Shown piece after piece: positions 29,698 to 39,693 of a DNA stretch of 64,000 nt (positions are counted from its first letter, which is position 1; every line of letters begins with the position of its first letter). The notes under the pieces are model-generated. The model did not search any database. It saw only the letters and a list, made by a program, of their open reading frames with translations, and was not told where the DNA came from. The position numbers and the translations under genes were made by a program. The stretch comes from Symbiodinium natans (lineage: Eukaryota > Sar > Dinophyceae > Suessiales > Symbiodiniaceae): the NCBI GenBank assembly GCA_905221605.1, contig CAJNDS010000480.1:186001-250000 (forward strand). The letters are read 5' to 3'.

Positions 29698-30775
29698 CTG
29701 GTTCTGCCTCGGCCTCCTCCGACATCCCTGCCGTGGACTCTTCTGCTCCTCCTCCAGCTCCTGTGTCGCACACTCCCGAGCGTGCCGCTGATGAGCCTGC
29801 TGTTGCCCCTGCCGCACCTTCCGAGCCAGATGTGGTGAATCCTCACCGCAACACTGGTGTGTTGGAGCAGTTGCTTACAGAGCGCCCTGCCGAGGCGCGG
29901 CGCATTGTAGCCCGGTTGCACAAGAACTTGGGGCACCCCAGCCGGGACCAGATGGTTGAACAACTTCGCGCCCGAGGTTCTTCCAATGCCCTTCTGCAAG
30001 CCGCCCATGACTATGTTTGTCCTACCTGTGCTCAGCTGGCTCCTCCCAACCAGGTTCCCAAAAGTTCGCTTCGCTCTGCCACAAAGCTCAACCAGCGCCT
30101 CATGGCTGACACCTTTTGGGTGACCTTGCCTAAGGGCCGCACGGTCCCTGTGCTTTCCATGCTTGACGCAGCCACCAAGTATGTGGTTGCACGTCCCCTC
30201 GTCAGTGAAACCTCTGAGCAGTTCCTTCGTGCCTTGGAACGTGGTTGGGTTAAGTTGTTTGGGCCCCCGCATGTGTTGCAAGTTGACGCTCATCCTTCTT
30301 GGGCTTCTGCCGCTGTGCGTGACTGGGTCACTACCCATGGGGTTGAGTTGCTCATTAGTCCCGGTGAGGCACACCAACGTTTAGCCCAGGTCGAAAGAAG
30401 GCATCAGGTTCTCAGGCGTGCCATTGACGTATTTATGGCAGACACTGGAGGCACCACAATTGACGACTTGCGTCGCGCCTTGGACTTTCTTGTACCCCAA
30501 GTAAATAATACCATAAGTGTGCAAGGCTATTCGCCCACACAGTGGGTGTTGGGATACCAGCCCGACCTTCCTGGCATGCTCCTAGGCAGCAACGTTAACC
30601 CTAGTCACTTGGATGGTTCTCCCGACTTTCGTCGCAAGCTTGACCTTCAGTCTTCTGCAGCCAAAGCCATCATGTCCGCTGACAATGATGAGCGTTTGCG
30701 TCGAGCCTTGCTTCGCCAAAGCCGTGTGACTTCGTCGGTGTTCGCCGTTGGCCAGCGTGTTTACTACTACCGTGG
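29698..30775 (+). CDS. outer copia element: integrase
   Basis: This frame is open from 29565, but its meaningful part begins after the frame change near 29695. It has the zinc motif region LHKNLGHPSRDQM...CPTC and a catalytic core with Asp in MADTFW, Asp in LQVDAHPSW and Glu in AQVERRHQ, with exactly 35 residues between the last two as in retroviral-type integrases. The C-terminal part ends VGQRVYYYR, where a second +1 change near 30775 is needed to continue. It inserts the cDNA and makes the 5-bp target duplication. Confidence 0.9.
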
Positions 30776-31240
30776 GTACTGGTGTTGGCCCCCGCATCCG
30801 TTGGCGTGGCCCTGCCGTTGTTACCATGGTTGAGCAAGACAGCCGCGGACGCCAGTCCGTTGTGTGGTTAGTGCACGGTGCCCAGCTTATCCGAGCTGCC
30901 GCGGAGCACTTGCGTCGTGACTTCTCCGACTCAGAGCCTGTTGCCTCGCCCACGCAAGCCCTGGAAACCCTTCGTGGCCGCGGCACTACCTCCTTCATAG
31001 ACCTGCCGAGGACCAACCGGAGGGTCCCCAGGGATGAGGCCCACGCCATGCCTAGTGATGATGAGGTTGTTGAGCCGGACCCCAAGCGTCCCCGTCCTCA
31101 TGTTGCAGTGGCTCCTGACCCGTCGCATGTGACACCACCTTCCGTGGACTTGCCTGCACCCGCTCCTTTACCTAACCCTCCGACTCCTACTGTGGACTTT
31201 CGTGAAGCGCCCTTGCCGGACGACGCGTCCGATCAATTGG
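30776..31240 (+). CDS. outer copia element: integrase C-terminal part and linker
   Basis: This third frame continues the integrase C-terminal domain (GTGVGPRIRWRGPAVVTMV, then VVWLVHGAQLIRAAAEHLR), comparable to the WCGPGRVL region of the inner element, then runs through a Pro/Asp-rich linker. It ends at a tandem duplication of 12-13 bases (31228-31240 and 31241-31253, TCCGATCAATTG), which adds one base modulo three and shifts the frame. Confidence 0.85.
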
Positions 31241-33997
31241 TCCGATCAATTGTCTGACGACGCCGCCGTGCCTTTGCCAGACTCCGACATGCACCCTCAG
31301 GTTTCCGTGCCCGAGCCTGCCTTTGAGCCTGCGCCTGCTCAGCCTTCGCCTGACCTTCCACCGGCCCCCGAGCCTGTGCCTTTTGGCCCCTTTCGTGTGC
31401 CCGCGCAGGAGACATTTGCAGAACGCCGTGCCCGCATCGACCGTACAGAAACCTTGCCTTTCCACCGCCAGCCTGCCGCAGACCGCTCACGGTCGCCTCC
31501 TCCCAGTGCCGAGCCGGCCCTCACAGAGCAAGCCCACTTCTGTGACGTGCTACCCCAGTCCACTCCTTGCCTGCCACCTGGCTGGACTATTGCCGGCGAT
31601 GGCCAAATGCACCTTGACTCCGTGCAGGACCAGTGGGAATTTGATGGCCGTCACCTTGTGCGCCGTCACTTCGTGGCCCGGGATCGTGCCTTTGATCCTC
31701 TTTCCCCTGGGGATTGCCCAGTCCCTGTGCACATGCTTAGCAAGGTGAGGCACACCTATCGCGGCCGGCGCCGCCACGATGACAGGTGGCGAGTTCATGC
31801 CCCGAAACGGGATGGTGGCCACTGGTGGACTGGAAAGACAGTCTTCAAGGTTCAGCCCAGGTATAGGCAGGAGGCGCATGACGCCTTTTACCAGGCTTCC
31901 GATGGACACAGTTCCTACGTTGGTGCTAAACGCAAGGCCGACTTGGATGAGAAGACCTTGAGTCTCAGTGACCGCCTTCTGTTCCAGGAGGCCAAGAGCA
32001 AGGAGCTTGCCAGCTTCTTCCAAAACTCGGTTTGGGATTTCGATCATGAGTCTTCCGCACCGTCCGGGCGCATCCTCAAAGCCCATTTCATCCTGAAGTG
32101 GTCCAAGAACCCCGACGGTTCTCCTCGAGCTAAAGCCCGCTTGATTGCCCAAGGTTTCAAGGACCCCGATGCCCTTGGGGGTCTTGTTGACCGTACTGCT
32201 CCGACCTTGACTCGTTTGTCTCGGCACATGCTGCTGTCACTTGCCGCCAACTTGGGTTGGGGTGCCGCCACGGGCGACATCAGCACAGCCTTCCTGCAGG
32301 GCAAGGAACACTCCACCGCTCGTACCTTGTGGATTCGTCTGCCGGCTGACGCTCGCAAGATGCTTGGGATTACCGAGCCTTCTGTTGTCATGAAATTGCG
32401 GAAGCCCATGTATGGGCTAGTGGATGCCCCTCGTGCTTGGTATTGTGAAGCAACCGAACGGTTGGAGCGCCTTGGCTTTGTTCGCCATCCTTTGGATCAG
32501 TGCCTTTTCTTGCTTTACGACTGGGAGACTTTGGACTCTCTTGGTCGTCCGCAACTTGTGTGTGCACTTGGGCTCTACGTGGATGACCTTTTGGCCATTG
32601 GCAACTCTGCCGACCCTCGCTACTGTTCCGCCCGGGACCGTCTGCAACAGACCTTTGTCTTCCGTGAGTGGCATGAGCGCAAGCCTTCCGTTGAGTACCT
32701 CGGTGCTGAGATCGAGCAGAGCCCCGAAGGCGTCTTGCGTTACCATCAAGCCAAGTACCTTTCCAAACTGCATCCCATCACCATACCGAACTCGAGGCTT
32801 TGCGACCCCACATCGCCTGTTACCGAAAGGGAGCGTGCCCAGCTCCGTGCCTTGCTCGGTGGACTTCAGTGGGTTGCCACCCAGTCCTCGCCGCATATCC
32901 AACCTCACACTTCCATGCTTGCCGGCCTTACCACCAAGGCAACAGTTTCGACCCTGCAAGCTGCTAACAAAGCCCTGAGGTTTGCTAAGCATAATGCGGA
33001 TGTTGGCTTAAGTTACCCTTACCTTGGCCCGGTGGATGAGTTGGTTGTGGTGGCTTACTCTGACGCTTCTTTCGCGTGCAGAGATGACCTGAGCAGCCAG
33101 GGTGGCTACCTCATTACTTTGTGCCACAAGGACGCATTGGAAAAGGGCAATGCTTTCACCTACCACGTGCTCGACTGGCGTTCCTTCAAGCTACCCCGTG
33201 TTGCCCGCAGTACCCTCTCTGCGGAAGGCCAGGCCGCAGCCGAAGCAGCCGATGCCCTCTACTTCACCTCCTTGTTTCTCAAAGCGTTCTTTGATCCTAA
33301 GCTGGACTTGAACTCTCCTGATGCCGCCCGTTTGCCCCACAGCTCTGCGCTTGTTGTGGACGCAAAGGCACTCTACGACCTGCTTCACCAAGATGAGTTG
33401 CAAGCCCGTCTTGGGGCTGAGAAACGTACTGCCGTGGAAGTGCTTGTGACTAAGCAGCGCCTGGTTGAGGCCTCTGCTGTCCCCAGGTGGGTGTCTTCCG
33501 AACGGCAACTTGCCGATGGGCTTACAAAGGAGAGCGCAACGCAATTGTTCGCCGACCGTTTGCGCACCCACAAGAACCGCCTAACTGACGACCAAACGTA
33601 CCAGGCCAAGAGACAAGCCTCTGCCACTGAGTTTGCCATTTCACGGCCCCAAGCACTCGCCTCTGCCATGTTTGCCTGCTGCCTCACCACTGCCCGGGCC
33701 GAGCCCATCAGCCCTCGGCCTATGAACTTTGTGGACGTTGCTCTTGTGACTTCCTGTCAGACCGCGTCCGGTCTCGTGACAGACGCCTGCCCAAACAGAG
33801 GCTACCTTCAGTGTCAGTGTGGCAATCCGGACAGCTCCCGACAAAACCCCTCTTTCGGTGAAAACCTTTTCCTTTCAGCCTCGTCGTCAAGTGTGACCGC
33901 GCAGCCTGTTGCATATCGCCGGGATTCCCTGCCAAGCAGCAACTCCCAGGTGTCGGAGGCTAGGCCGTTTCGCACTTCTCGACATGCCTTGGTTTAA
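31241..33997 (+). CDS. outer copia element: reverse transcriptase and RNase H
   Basis: This frame is open from 31202. After a Pro-rich linker and an RT-preceding region it has copia RT motifs: KARLIAQGFKDPDA, GDISTAFLQGKEH, MYGLVDAPRAWY and the catalytic YVDD box at 32576-32587 (LYVDDLLAIG). RNase H follows with AYSDASFAC, RSTLSAEGQA, VVDAKALYDLL and SSERQLADGLTK. A further ~140 residues after RNase H have no recognised domain. The stop is at 33995-33997. Catalytic residues look intact, so this part could still work if the upstream frames were joined. Confidence 0.92.
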   Translation, partial: SDQLSDDAAVPLPDSDMHPQVSVPEPAFEPAPAQPSPDLPPAPEPVPFGPFRVPAQETFAERRARIDRTETLPFHRQPAADRSRSPPPSAEPALTEQAHFCDVLPQSTPCLPPGWTIAGDGQMHLDSVQDQWEFDGRHLVRRHFVARDRAFDPLSPGDCPVPVHMLSKVRHTYRGRRRHDDRWRVHAPKRDGGHWWTGKTVFKVQPRYRQEAHDAFYQASDGHSSYVGAKRKADLDEKTLSLSDRLLFQEAKSKELASFFQNSVWDFDHESSAPSGRILKAHFILKWSKNPDGSPRAKARLIAQGFKDPDALGGLVDRTAPTLTRLSRHMLLSLAANLGWGAATGDISTAFLQGKEHSTARTLWIRLPADARKMLGITEPSVVMKLRKPMYGLVDAPRAWYCEATERLERLGFVRHPLDQCLFLLYDWETLDSLGRPQLVCALGLYVDDLLAIGNSADPRYCSARDRLQQTFVFREWHERKPSVEYLGAEIEQSPEGVLRYHQAKYLSKLHPITIPNSRLCDPTSPVTERERAQLRALLGGLQWVATQSSPHIQPHTSMLAGLTTKATVSTLQAANKALRFAKHNADVGLSYPYLGPVDELVVVAYSDASFACRDDLSSQGGYLITLCHKDALEKGNAFTYHVLDWRSFKLPRVARSTLSAEGQAAAEAADALYFTSLFLKAFFDPKLDLNSPDAARLPHSSALVVDAKALYDLLHQDELQARLGAEKRTAVEVLVTKQRLVEASAVPRWVSSERQLADGLTKESATQLFADRLRTHKNRLTDDQTYQAKRQASATEFAISRPQALASAMFACCLTTARAEPISPRPMNFVDVALVTSCQTASGLVTDACPNRGYLQCQCGNPDSSRQNPSFGENLFLSASSSSVTAQPVAYRRDSLPSSNSQVSEARPFRTSRHALV

Positions 33998-34501
33998 GGT
34001 TTAGGGTTTGGGGGTTGGGGGTGGAGTAGCTTAGGGTTTAGGGACTTGCGCCGCGACCCAGTTGCACCTCGAGCCGAGTGCTCATGTTGCCTTCCTGCAG
34101 CGTCGTGTCGGCGCACCAGCAAGTGCACAAATCGTGCCAATGGAACATCGCTGTCATTAAGACTTTTCGCGCATGTCACCCTCGCTGGCGATGTTTGGCA
34201 TTGCAGCCGTGTTTGTGCCGCCTCACGCATGCTTGCAACATATGTCTGCTTCTCGCAACTCCTGGACCAAGCCGGAAGCTGGGTTCCCAGTAGGCCCCTG
34301 TAGGACCCTAGGACCTCCTGTAGGACCCTAGGACACACGTAGGACCCGAGGCCCTTGTAGGACCTTAGGCCCCGTAGGACCCAGTAGGCCTGCTCTTTTG
34401 CCCTGCTCTTTCTTTCTCCGTTTTTCTCGCTGTACAGCGACCACGGGCCAGTCCTGCTTTCAAAGCCCGGAGATGGTGCAATTATTTGTACCTTCCACCG
34501 G
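33998..34501. other. 3' non-coding part of outer element, repeat-rich
   Basis: It starts with a TTTAGGG/GGGTTGGGGG tract (33998-34044). At 34299-34390 there are about seven irregular copies of a GTAGGACCC unit. No clear polypurine tract directly precedes the LTR at 34502; CCCGGAGATGG at 34466 is the best purine-rich candidate. Confidence 0.7.
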
Positions 34502-34762
34502 TGTGGATTTTCTGTCCCGAAAACCTCCCCTGCACAAGCCCTGAAGCAAGGAGCTCTCGCCGTCGCTGTTGTGGCTTGGGCAGGGTGGGACAAGCTTAAG
34601 CTTTAGCTAGGCCAACCGGCTACGCAGATCCCGACCGAGCAAGGAACGCTCGCTGACAAAAAGCTCTCTTACGTGTGCGGACCTCGTGCGCCGCCTTGCC
34701 ACATTTTCGCTGTGTGCCCTTTTCTCCTTCTCTGTTGCACCCAGCTTGGCCGTAAGTTAAAG
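34502..34762 (+). repeat. right LTR of outer copia element
   Basis: This 261-bp copy matches 17392-17648 apart from an extra CCGA (GATCCCGACCGAGC versus GATCCCGAGC). It is followed by CTAAG (34763-34767), the right target duplication. Confidence 0.95.
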
Positions 34763-34767
34763 CTAAG

Positions 34768-36249
34768 AGCTGAGGTTCAGTGAGGTGTTTCGTGATAAAA
34801 TAGAATGCAGCGTGGCCCTTGAATCCCACTCTTAAAGGCTCCCTACCTTCGATGTCCCTCGGTCGTGCCATGTGGCGCCTGGGCCTACCACGGGCCTTGA
34901 GGGTGCCTGGCTCATGAACTGTGATCCCCCCAATGTGCTCCCCGAGATTGCCCCAATGTACGAGAAATCCTGAATGTATCGAGCCCTCATTTAAGGAGAG
35001 AGTAAGGGCCCTCCTCCAGATTCAGGGAAGAAACATCCGAGGGGTGGAACTCTTGAAGATGACAGCTCACGCTGCCATCAAAAGCATGCGAGTGCAAGCC
35101 AGGCTCTGTTTAGGGTACCCAGAATGGCGTGGTCTTGAAAGAATGCTGGGTACAGTGCTTGAGAATCAAGGTCTCCAAGCTGTACACGCTAGCCTCAAGC
35201 CCTCCACCCAAGCCGGGGCAGTGGCTCCGCGCAGCCCCTGCAATTGATGTAGGACGATGTGGTACAAAAGACTAGTCACATTTATTCACATAATCAAAGA
35301 GCTTCAACTCCACTTGAGGATCTTGAGGTTTGGCAAAGCTTCTACATTGAACTCGCACGTATGTTGAGTTTCTGGGTTTGTCTGCATGGCCCCATCAATA
35401 GGGCCCCGTCATCCCCCTCAGCATCTTTCATGATGTCCCCCTTGTCCCTGAGTGGTACCCGGAACAATTGCTTGGTGCAAGAATGCCGTACCGTACAAGC
35501 CGCAACGTCTTTCACGACGGGGGCCTTGTTGAAAGCCGTTCTCTCGGACCTCCAAGCTCCAGTGAAGAGATGTCCGTCAGAGGTAGGGAGACAGTGCGGG
35601 TAGTGGAGGGAAAGCGGAAGCATTTCTGCCGCTTCAACACGAATCCGACATCCCTCCCCTCCCCAAGTGTACAGTGTACACTGCAAATCTTACAGAGCCC
35701 AAGTCCTTCGACCGGAAAAGCTAAAACCTCAACCTACTTCAACTGAAGCGCTTTCCGCTGCACACCCGTTAAACCTCGATGAGGCGCGTGCGCGGTATGC
35801 TCTTGCGCGGCCGCCTGTAGCCCAGGCCGCAGGGTGCATCTTAGGAGAAATCTACATAAACGGCTGTTGCGCAGCTGGGGGACTGGTGTTTACTACGGGG
35901 AAGCCGAACGCAGTACCTGCTCATTTGGTACAGTGTAGTGTGGTGGTCGTGGGCAGTGTATTGCTAAGGGCGGTGGCCTCGCATCATTTGTTGCGATGTT
36001 CCGAACTTTTTGAAGTTCTTGAGAGGGAGGTGCCTTGCTTGCAGGCTAACATCTGCTCCAGGCATGCGGGGTCTCGGCGAAGCTTTTGCCAGTCCAGCAG
36101 CCACGCTAACGGTACCTCGGCTCCCAACAAGCTGAGCCCCAGCTTTGACAGTTCCATCCCTTGAACATCTAAGCCCGAAGCACTCCGAAGGGCTTCACCA
36201 AGTTTCTCACCCTCATCATAGCAGTTGAGGCACCAGTGATGGGAGCGCA
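34768..36249. other. spacer, no supported gene
   Basis: Open frames here have no recognised domain. One (35667-36164) has a moderately protein-like stretch (CCAAGGLVFTTGKPNA), but I cannot tie it to the reductase that follows. Upstream exons of the riboflavin gene may lie here. Confidence 0.4.
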
Positions 36250-37014
36250 GTGGTGCAGTACGTCGCGCAGAACCTGCGCCCCCAGCATTCCCTGCCGGCG
36301 GTGACGCTGACTTATGCTCAAAGTCTAGATGGGTCCATCGCTACGGCCGGCAACAAGCGGGTCCTGATCAGTGGGCAGCAGAGTATGACCATGACACATC
36401 GCTTCCGCACCATGCATGATGCCATCTTGATTGGAGTGGGCACGCTTCTGGTAGATGACCCGCTGCTGACAGCACGGCTGGTTCCAGGTCGAAGTCCTCT
36501 GCCAGTTGTGCTGGACTCCAGGCTACGGTCACCAACGACTTCGCGCCTGGTGGCACGAGCTGCAGAAAGCGCTGGCGCAGGGCTCGTGATCGTCACCACA
36601 GAGGGCGGCTGCGAGGAGAAGCGCCAGCGCTCCCTGGCACTGGCAGCGCTCCCTGGCGTGCGCGTCGTGGTCGTGCCTGAAGTAGATGGCCGCGCATCGC
36701 TACAGCATATGCTGAGCGCGCTCTACACACAGTTCGGCTGCGCTTCGCTGATGGTCGAAGGTGGCCGGGAAGTCATTGGCAGCTTTCTGAGAAATCCTCA
36801 GCTGGTCACCAACTTTGTGGCTACAGTCAGCCCAAGATTCCTGGGTGGCCTTGGTCCTTCCCTAGCCTCTGGAGGATCTGGAGGCGGGCTTATGAGCCTT
36901 CACGAGCTGCATAGCTGTGCTGTGGGAGAAGATATCGTGGTCTACGGTGCCCCCGCGGGCGACACAAACGGGAGGAATGGCGCAAGGTCTTCGTCTCCAC
37001 TGCGGGGTTCTTAG
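36250..37014 (+). CDS. riboflavin biosynthesis reductase domain (RibD C-terminal / RIB7 type)
   Basis: This open exon has the full RibD_C pattern: VTLTYAQSLDGSIA near its start, then SGQQSMTMTHRFRTMHDAIL and GVGTLLVDDPLLTAR (the conserved hDAIlvG-T-DnP-LTaR block), PLPVVLDSRLRSP and, near the end, MVEGGREVIGSFL. The family reduces the ribosylamino-pyrimidinone product of GTP cyclohydrolase II with NADPH. No deaminase domain is seen next to it, as in fungal RIB7. The reading opens after an AG at 36249-36250 with no ATG, so it is probably an internal exon; the true end may be a donor before the stop at 37014 (the family domain ends near VVYGAPAG). The GTP cyclohydrolase II exons begin about 500 bp downstream on the same strand, so one fused transcript is possible. 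Confidence 0.9.
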   Translation: MVQYVAQNLRPQHSLPAVTLTYAQSLDGSIATAGNKRVLISGQQSMTMTHRFRTMHDAILIGVGTLLVDDPLLTARLVPGRSPLPVVLDSRLRSPTTSRLVARAAESAGAGLVIVTTEGGCEEKRQRSLALAALPGVRVVVVPEVDGRASLQHMLSALYTQFGCASLMVEGGREVIGSFLRNPQLVTNFVATVSPRFLGGLGPSLASGGSGGGLMSLHELHSCAVGEDIVVYGAPAGDTNGRNGARSSSPLRGS

Positions 37015-37528
37015 ATCCAGGTACGCATGAATCACAGCTCAGTGATGCTCCAGGGTGCCCCTAAACCCATCTACAGTTGTGGTGCAGGCTATGCCAGCGA
37101 TAGATAGTTAGACGGAAAGTTAAGTAGGTCTGCAGATGGACGAATACTTGTATTAAGTAATCTCAAGTATGCTTGTATGATTCAGTTTCATGCCCCATGC
37201 CCTCTGAGGACTGCGGCCGCAAGTGATGGTCACCCAGTCGAACCTGTGAACTTGAGGAGTAGCTGTCGCATGTGGGTCGAGGCCGCTGCGTAGTAGTGGC
37301 AACGCCAGGCATGTCTGTGTATCAAGGTAGATGCTGACGGCTGAAGCAGAGTTTGCAGCATCCACCGAGTGTCGTCACAGGCAATCGATGCCGAGTGCGA
37401 AATGAAGGCCAGCCACCCCGATGCCAACGTCTCCTGATCTCCTGCACATGCCCACGCGCCAAACTGCTTGTTGCGTGTTGCAAAGTTTGCATCCTAGTGA
37501 CAAAGTTTTGCCTACTGACCGATGCCAG

Positions 37529-38237
37529 GTCTACAGCACAAGCAAGCCAGGCCAAGAGATTGTTGCCCTTGTCAAGGGCGAAGTGGCCGGGGCAAAAGAA
37601 GTCCCGGAACCTTGGCAGCCCTGGCGTTATCTGTGAGGCATGAGGCCCTCCAGTTGATCAGGCTATTGGCGTCCATCATTACCCACGGTCTTCACTTGTC
37701 TGAACCTTGTGTCACCCCTTTTTCCGTGTCAAGATCCTTTGCAAGGTCCGCGTGCATTCCGAGTGCTTCACCGGCGACGTCTTGGGCTCGAAGCGATGCG
37801 ACTGCGGCCCCTCGCTTGCGAATGGATTTGCCAGCTTCACAGAGCCTCGCAGAAGCCCTTTGCTCTCCAGACTTCCTGCGCTTTCATGCATTGATAAATG
37901 CGTGCTCGGAAGCTCCGTGTAACTGTACTTGACATGCATTGAAATGCATTGAAACGTGCTGAAGGACCGCAGCTTCACAGTGCCTTGGCATGCCAGAGCA
38001 GGTTTGCTCAGGGTACTGTGTTGCTTCTGCTTTCTTTAGGCCACAAGGAACCAAAAGGTCTAAAGCTTGGTGCACGGAGTGTAGTGAAATTCTAGTTAAC
38101 CGTGCCAGCCCCCTGCAGTCTTGTCTGCCCGGGACGGAGTGCTTGCCATTTGTCTAGCACCCAGGCTTTCTTCATGTCCTTCACATGGAGACAAACGGGG
38201 TGCTTCTCTACATTCGAGGCCTCTAAGGGTTCAGGTG

Positions 38238-38320
<83 letters not shown>

Positions 38321-39693
38321 GGTGGTGGTGGTGGTGGTGGTGGTGGTGGTGGTGGTGGGCAGAGCTGGTGGTGGCAGAGCTGGTGGTAGTGCTGGTGGTA
38401 GTGCTGGTGGTAATGCTGGTGGTAATGCTGGTGGCAGTGCTGGTGGTGCTGGTGGTAGTGGTAGAAGTGGTGCTGGTAGTGGGGTGGTAGTGGTGGTGCT
38501 AGTGGGGTGGTGGTGGTGGTGGTGGTGGTGGTGGTGGTGGTGGCGGTGGTGGTGGTGGTGGCGGTGCTGCGGTGCTGGTGGTGCTGTGCTGGTGGTGCTG
38601 GTGGTGCTGGTGGGTGGTGGTGGCGGTGGTGGTGGTAGTCGCACTGGTAGTGGTCGTCGTCGTAGGGTGAGTAAGCGTGTTGGTTTGTGCAGGTGATGAG
38701 GGCCGTGGCATCGGCCTGGTCAACAAGATTCGGGCGTACGAGCTCCAGGCACCTGTGGGTTACTTGCTTGCCGTGCGACTTTGATCTCGTGAGCTGTCGT
38801 GTTGGCCAGGAGAAAGGATTGGACACAGCAGCTGAGCTGCAGAGACTGACAAGTTGCCTCCTTTTTCGGTTGACATTGAGCCAGTCAACCACATTTGGAA
38901 GAAGCGCTCGCCCCGATGCCGACGGCGCTAGACTCACGCGTCCTGTGGAAACTCCGTTTGGGGGCCCCTGGGCTTCTCAGGTGGATGCCAATCTCTCGCT
39001 TGGGCTCGAGGCGGACCTGCGGACTCTCGGCTGTTCTATGAGCAAGGATGGAGGCTTTGCGTGTTTTGGGGGCTTTGAGGGCTTTGAAGGCTTCGAGGGC
39101 AGTGAGTGCCTTGACCGACATGGGTGATTCGCTGTCTCCTCCACCTCCCATGCTTGGAGGACCTTCGAGGGCTCGAGGAAGGTGCTGGAGGGCCTCGGCG
39201 TGCGGTCTCCTGCCAAAATGCTGTGTGGACTTTGCACTCGTGCCTCTAAATTTAGAACCTGTTTAGTACCCACGGCACAAAAGGGGCTTCAGTTTCAGGT
39301 CCATTCGGCTCTACACCAACAATCCCGAGAAGGTACGAGCACTCCAGCCCCTTACATGCTGCACAGCTGCACAGAGTGTTTGGGAGGGTAGTCAGAGGAC
39401 CACGTTGCTGTTGTGCTGCGCCTTCGCTGTGTGTGGGGGGGGGGGGGGGGGGGTAGTATCACTAAAACAGAGAAGAGTTCTGTCTCTTTGTATGCTTGCG
39501 TCGGATGTGTTGGGGTGTGCGTCACGTGCTCCAAGGTGAGGTCTGCCCACTGAGCTGCACACCCAACGAGCACAACATGAGCTATCTGCTTACAAAGCGC
39601 AATCGCCTGAACCATGCAACGCTTCTGTCGGAGCTGGGCAAGGTTCCCAAGGCTTCCAGCTCCCAATTCTCGACTGAGGACAGGCCATTTTGA
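37529..39693 (+). CDS. GTP cyclohydrolase II (RibA / RIB1 type), multi-exon
   Basis: First step of riboflavin synthesis: GTP to diamino-ribosylamino-pyrimidinone phosphate, formate and pyrophosphate. Exons: 37529-~37606 ([19 protein letters not shown]), 37746-37824 ([20 protein letters not shown], holding the three zinc-binding Cys), 38165-38218 ([11 protein letters not shown]), 38693-38748 ([18 protein letters not shown]), 38810-38827 (EKGLDT), 38981-~39030 ([17 protein letters not shown]), ~39181-39204 (VLEGLGVR), 39299-39332 ([11 protein letters not shown]), 39536-~39643 ([20 protein letters not shown]). Joined, they follow the family without a gap in the core; the conserved Arg and Tyr regions are present. 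A small exon between 39333 and 39535 and the N-terminus are unresolved; LHMPTR near 37448 may be the family's LPTR. Donors are GC at 38219, 38749 and 38828, GA at 37825, and GT at 39205. The frame ends at a TAG at 39691-39693. Confidence 0.9.
38231..38690. repeat. GGTCGT / GGTGGT satellite filling a GTP cyclohydrolase II intron
   Basis: About 14 copies of GGTCGT are followed by GGT runs and GCTGGTGGTAGT-type 12-mers, almost the whole length of the 38219-38692 intron. It gives long artificial Gly-Arg, Val or His-Thr-Pro readings in all frames; none is a gene. A GC donor and AG acceptor flank it exactly where the protein family needs the exons to join. Confidence 0.92.
39435..39453. repeat. poly-G tract
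   Basis: About 19 G in a row in a GTP cyclohydrolase II intron. The length may be unreliable. Confidence 0.9.

Larger units (their letters stand above)
17392..34762 (+). mobile_element. outer Ty1/copia LTR retrotransposon, frameshifted, split by a nested insertion
   Basis: The two LTRs (17392-17648, 34502-34762) have no base substitutions that I could see and differ by one 4-bp insertion (CCGA duplicated in the right copy). They are flanked by the CTAAG duplication. The internal part has a primer site at 17650, then gag with a zinc knuckle, a degenerate protease, a C5-methyltransferase-like domain, integrase, reverse transcriptase and RNase H, in copia order. Net of the nested element the length is about 8.4 kb. 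Three +1 frame changes (about 29695, 30775 and 31241) break the polyprotein, although near-identical LTRs point to a recent insertion. It may have been mobilised by proteins of an intact relative, or some indels may be assembly errors. Confidence 0.95.

Noticed and set aside
38092-38937. Long open frames rich in His/Thr/Pro/Arg (minus strand) or Gly/Val (plus strand)
   Set aside because: They are translations of the GGTCGT/GGTGGT satellite inside a GTP cyclohydrolase II intron.
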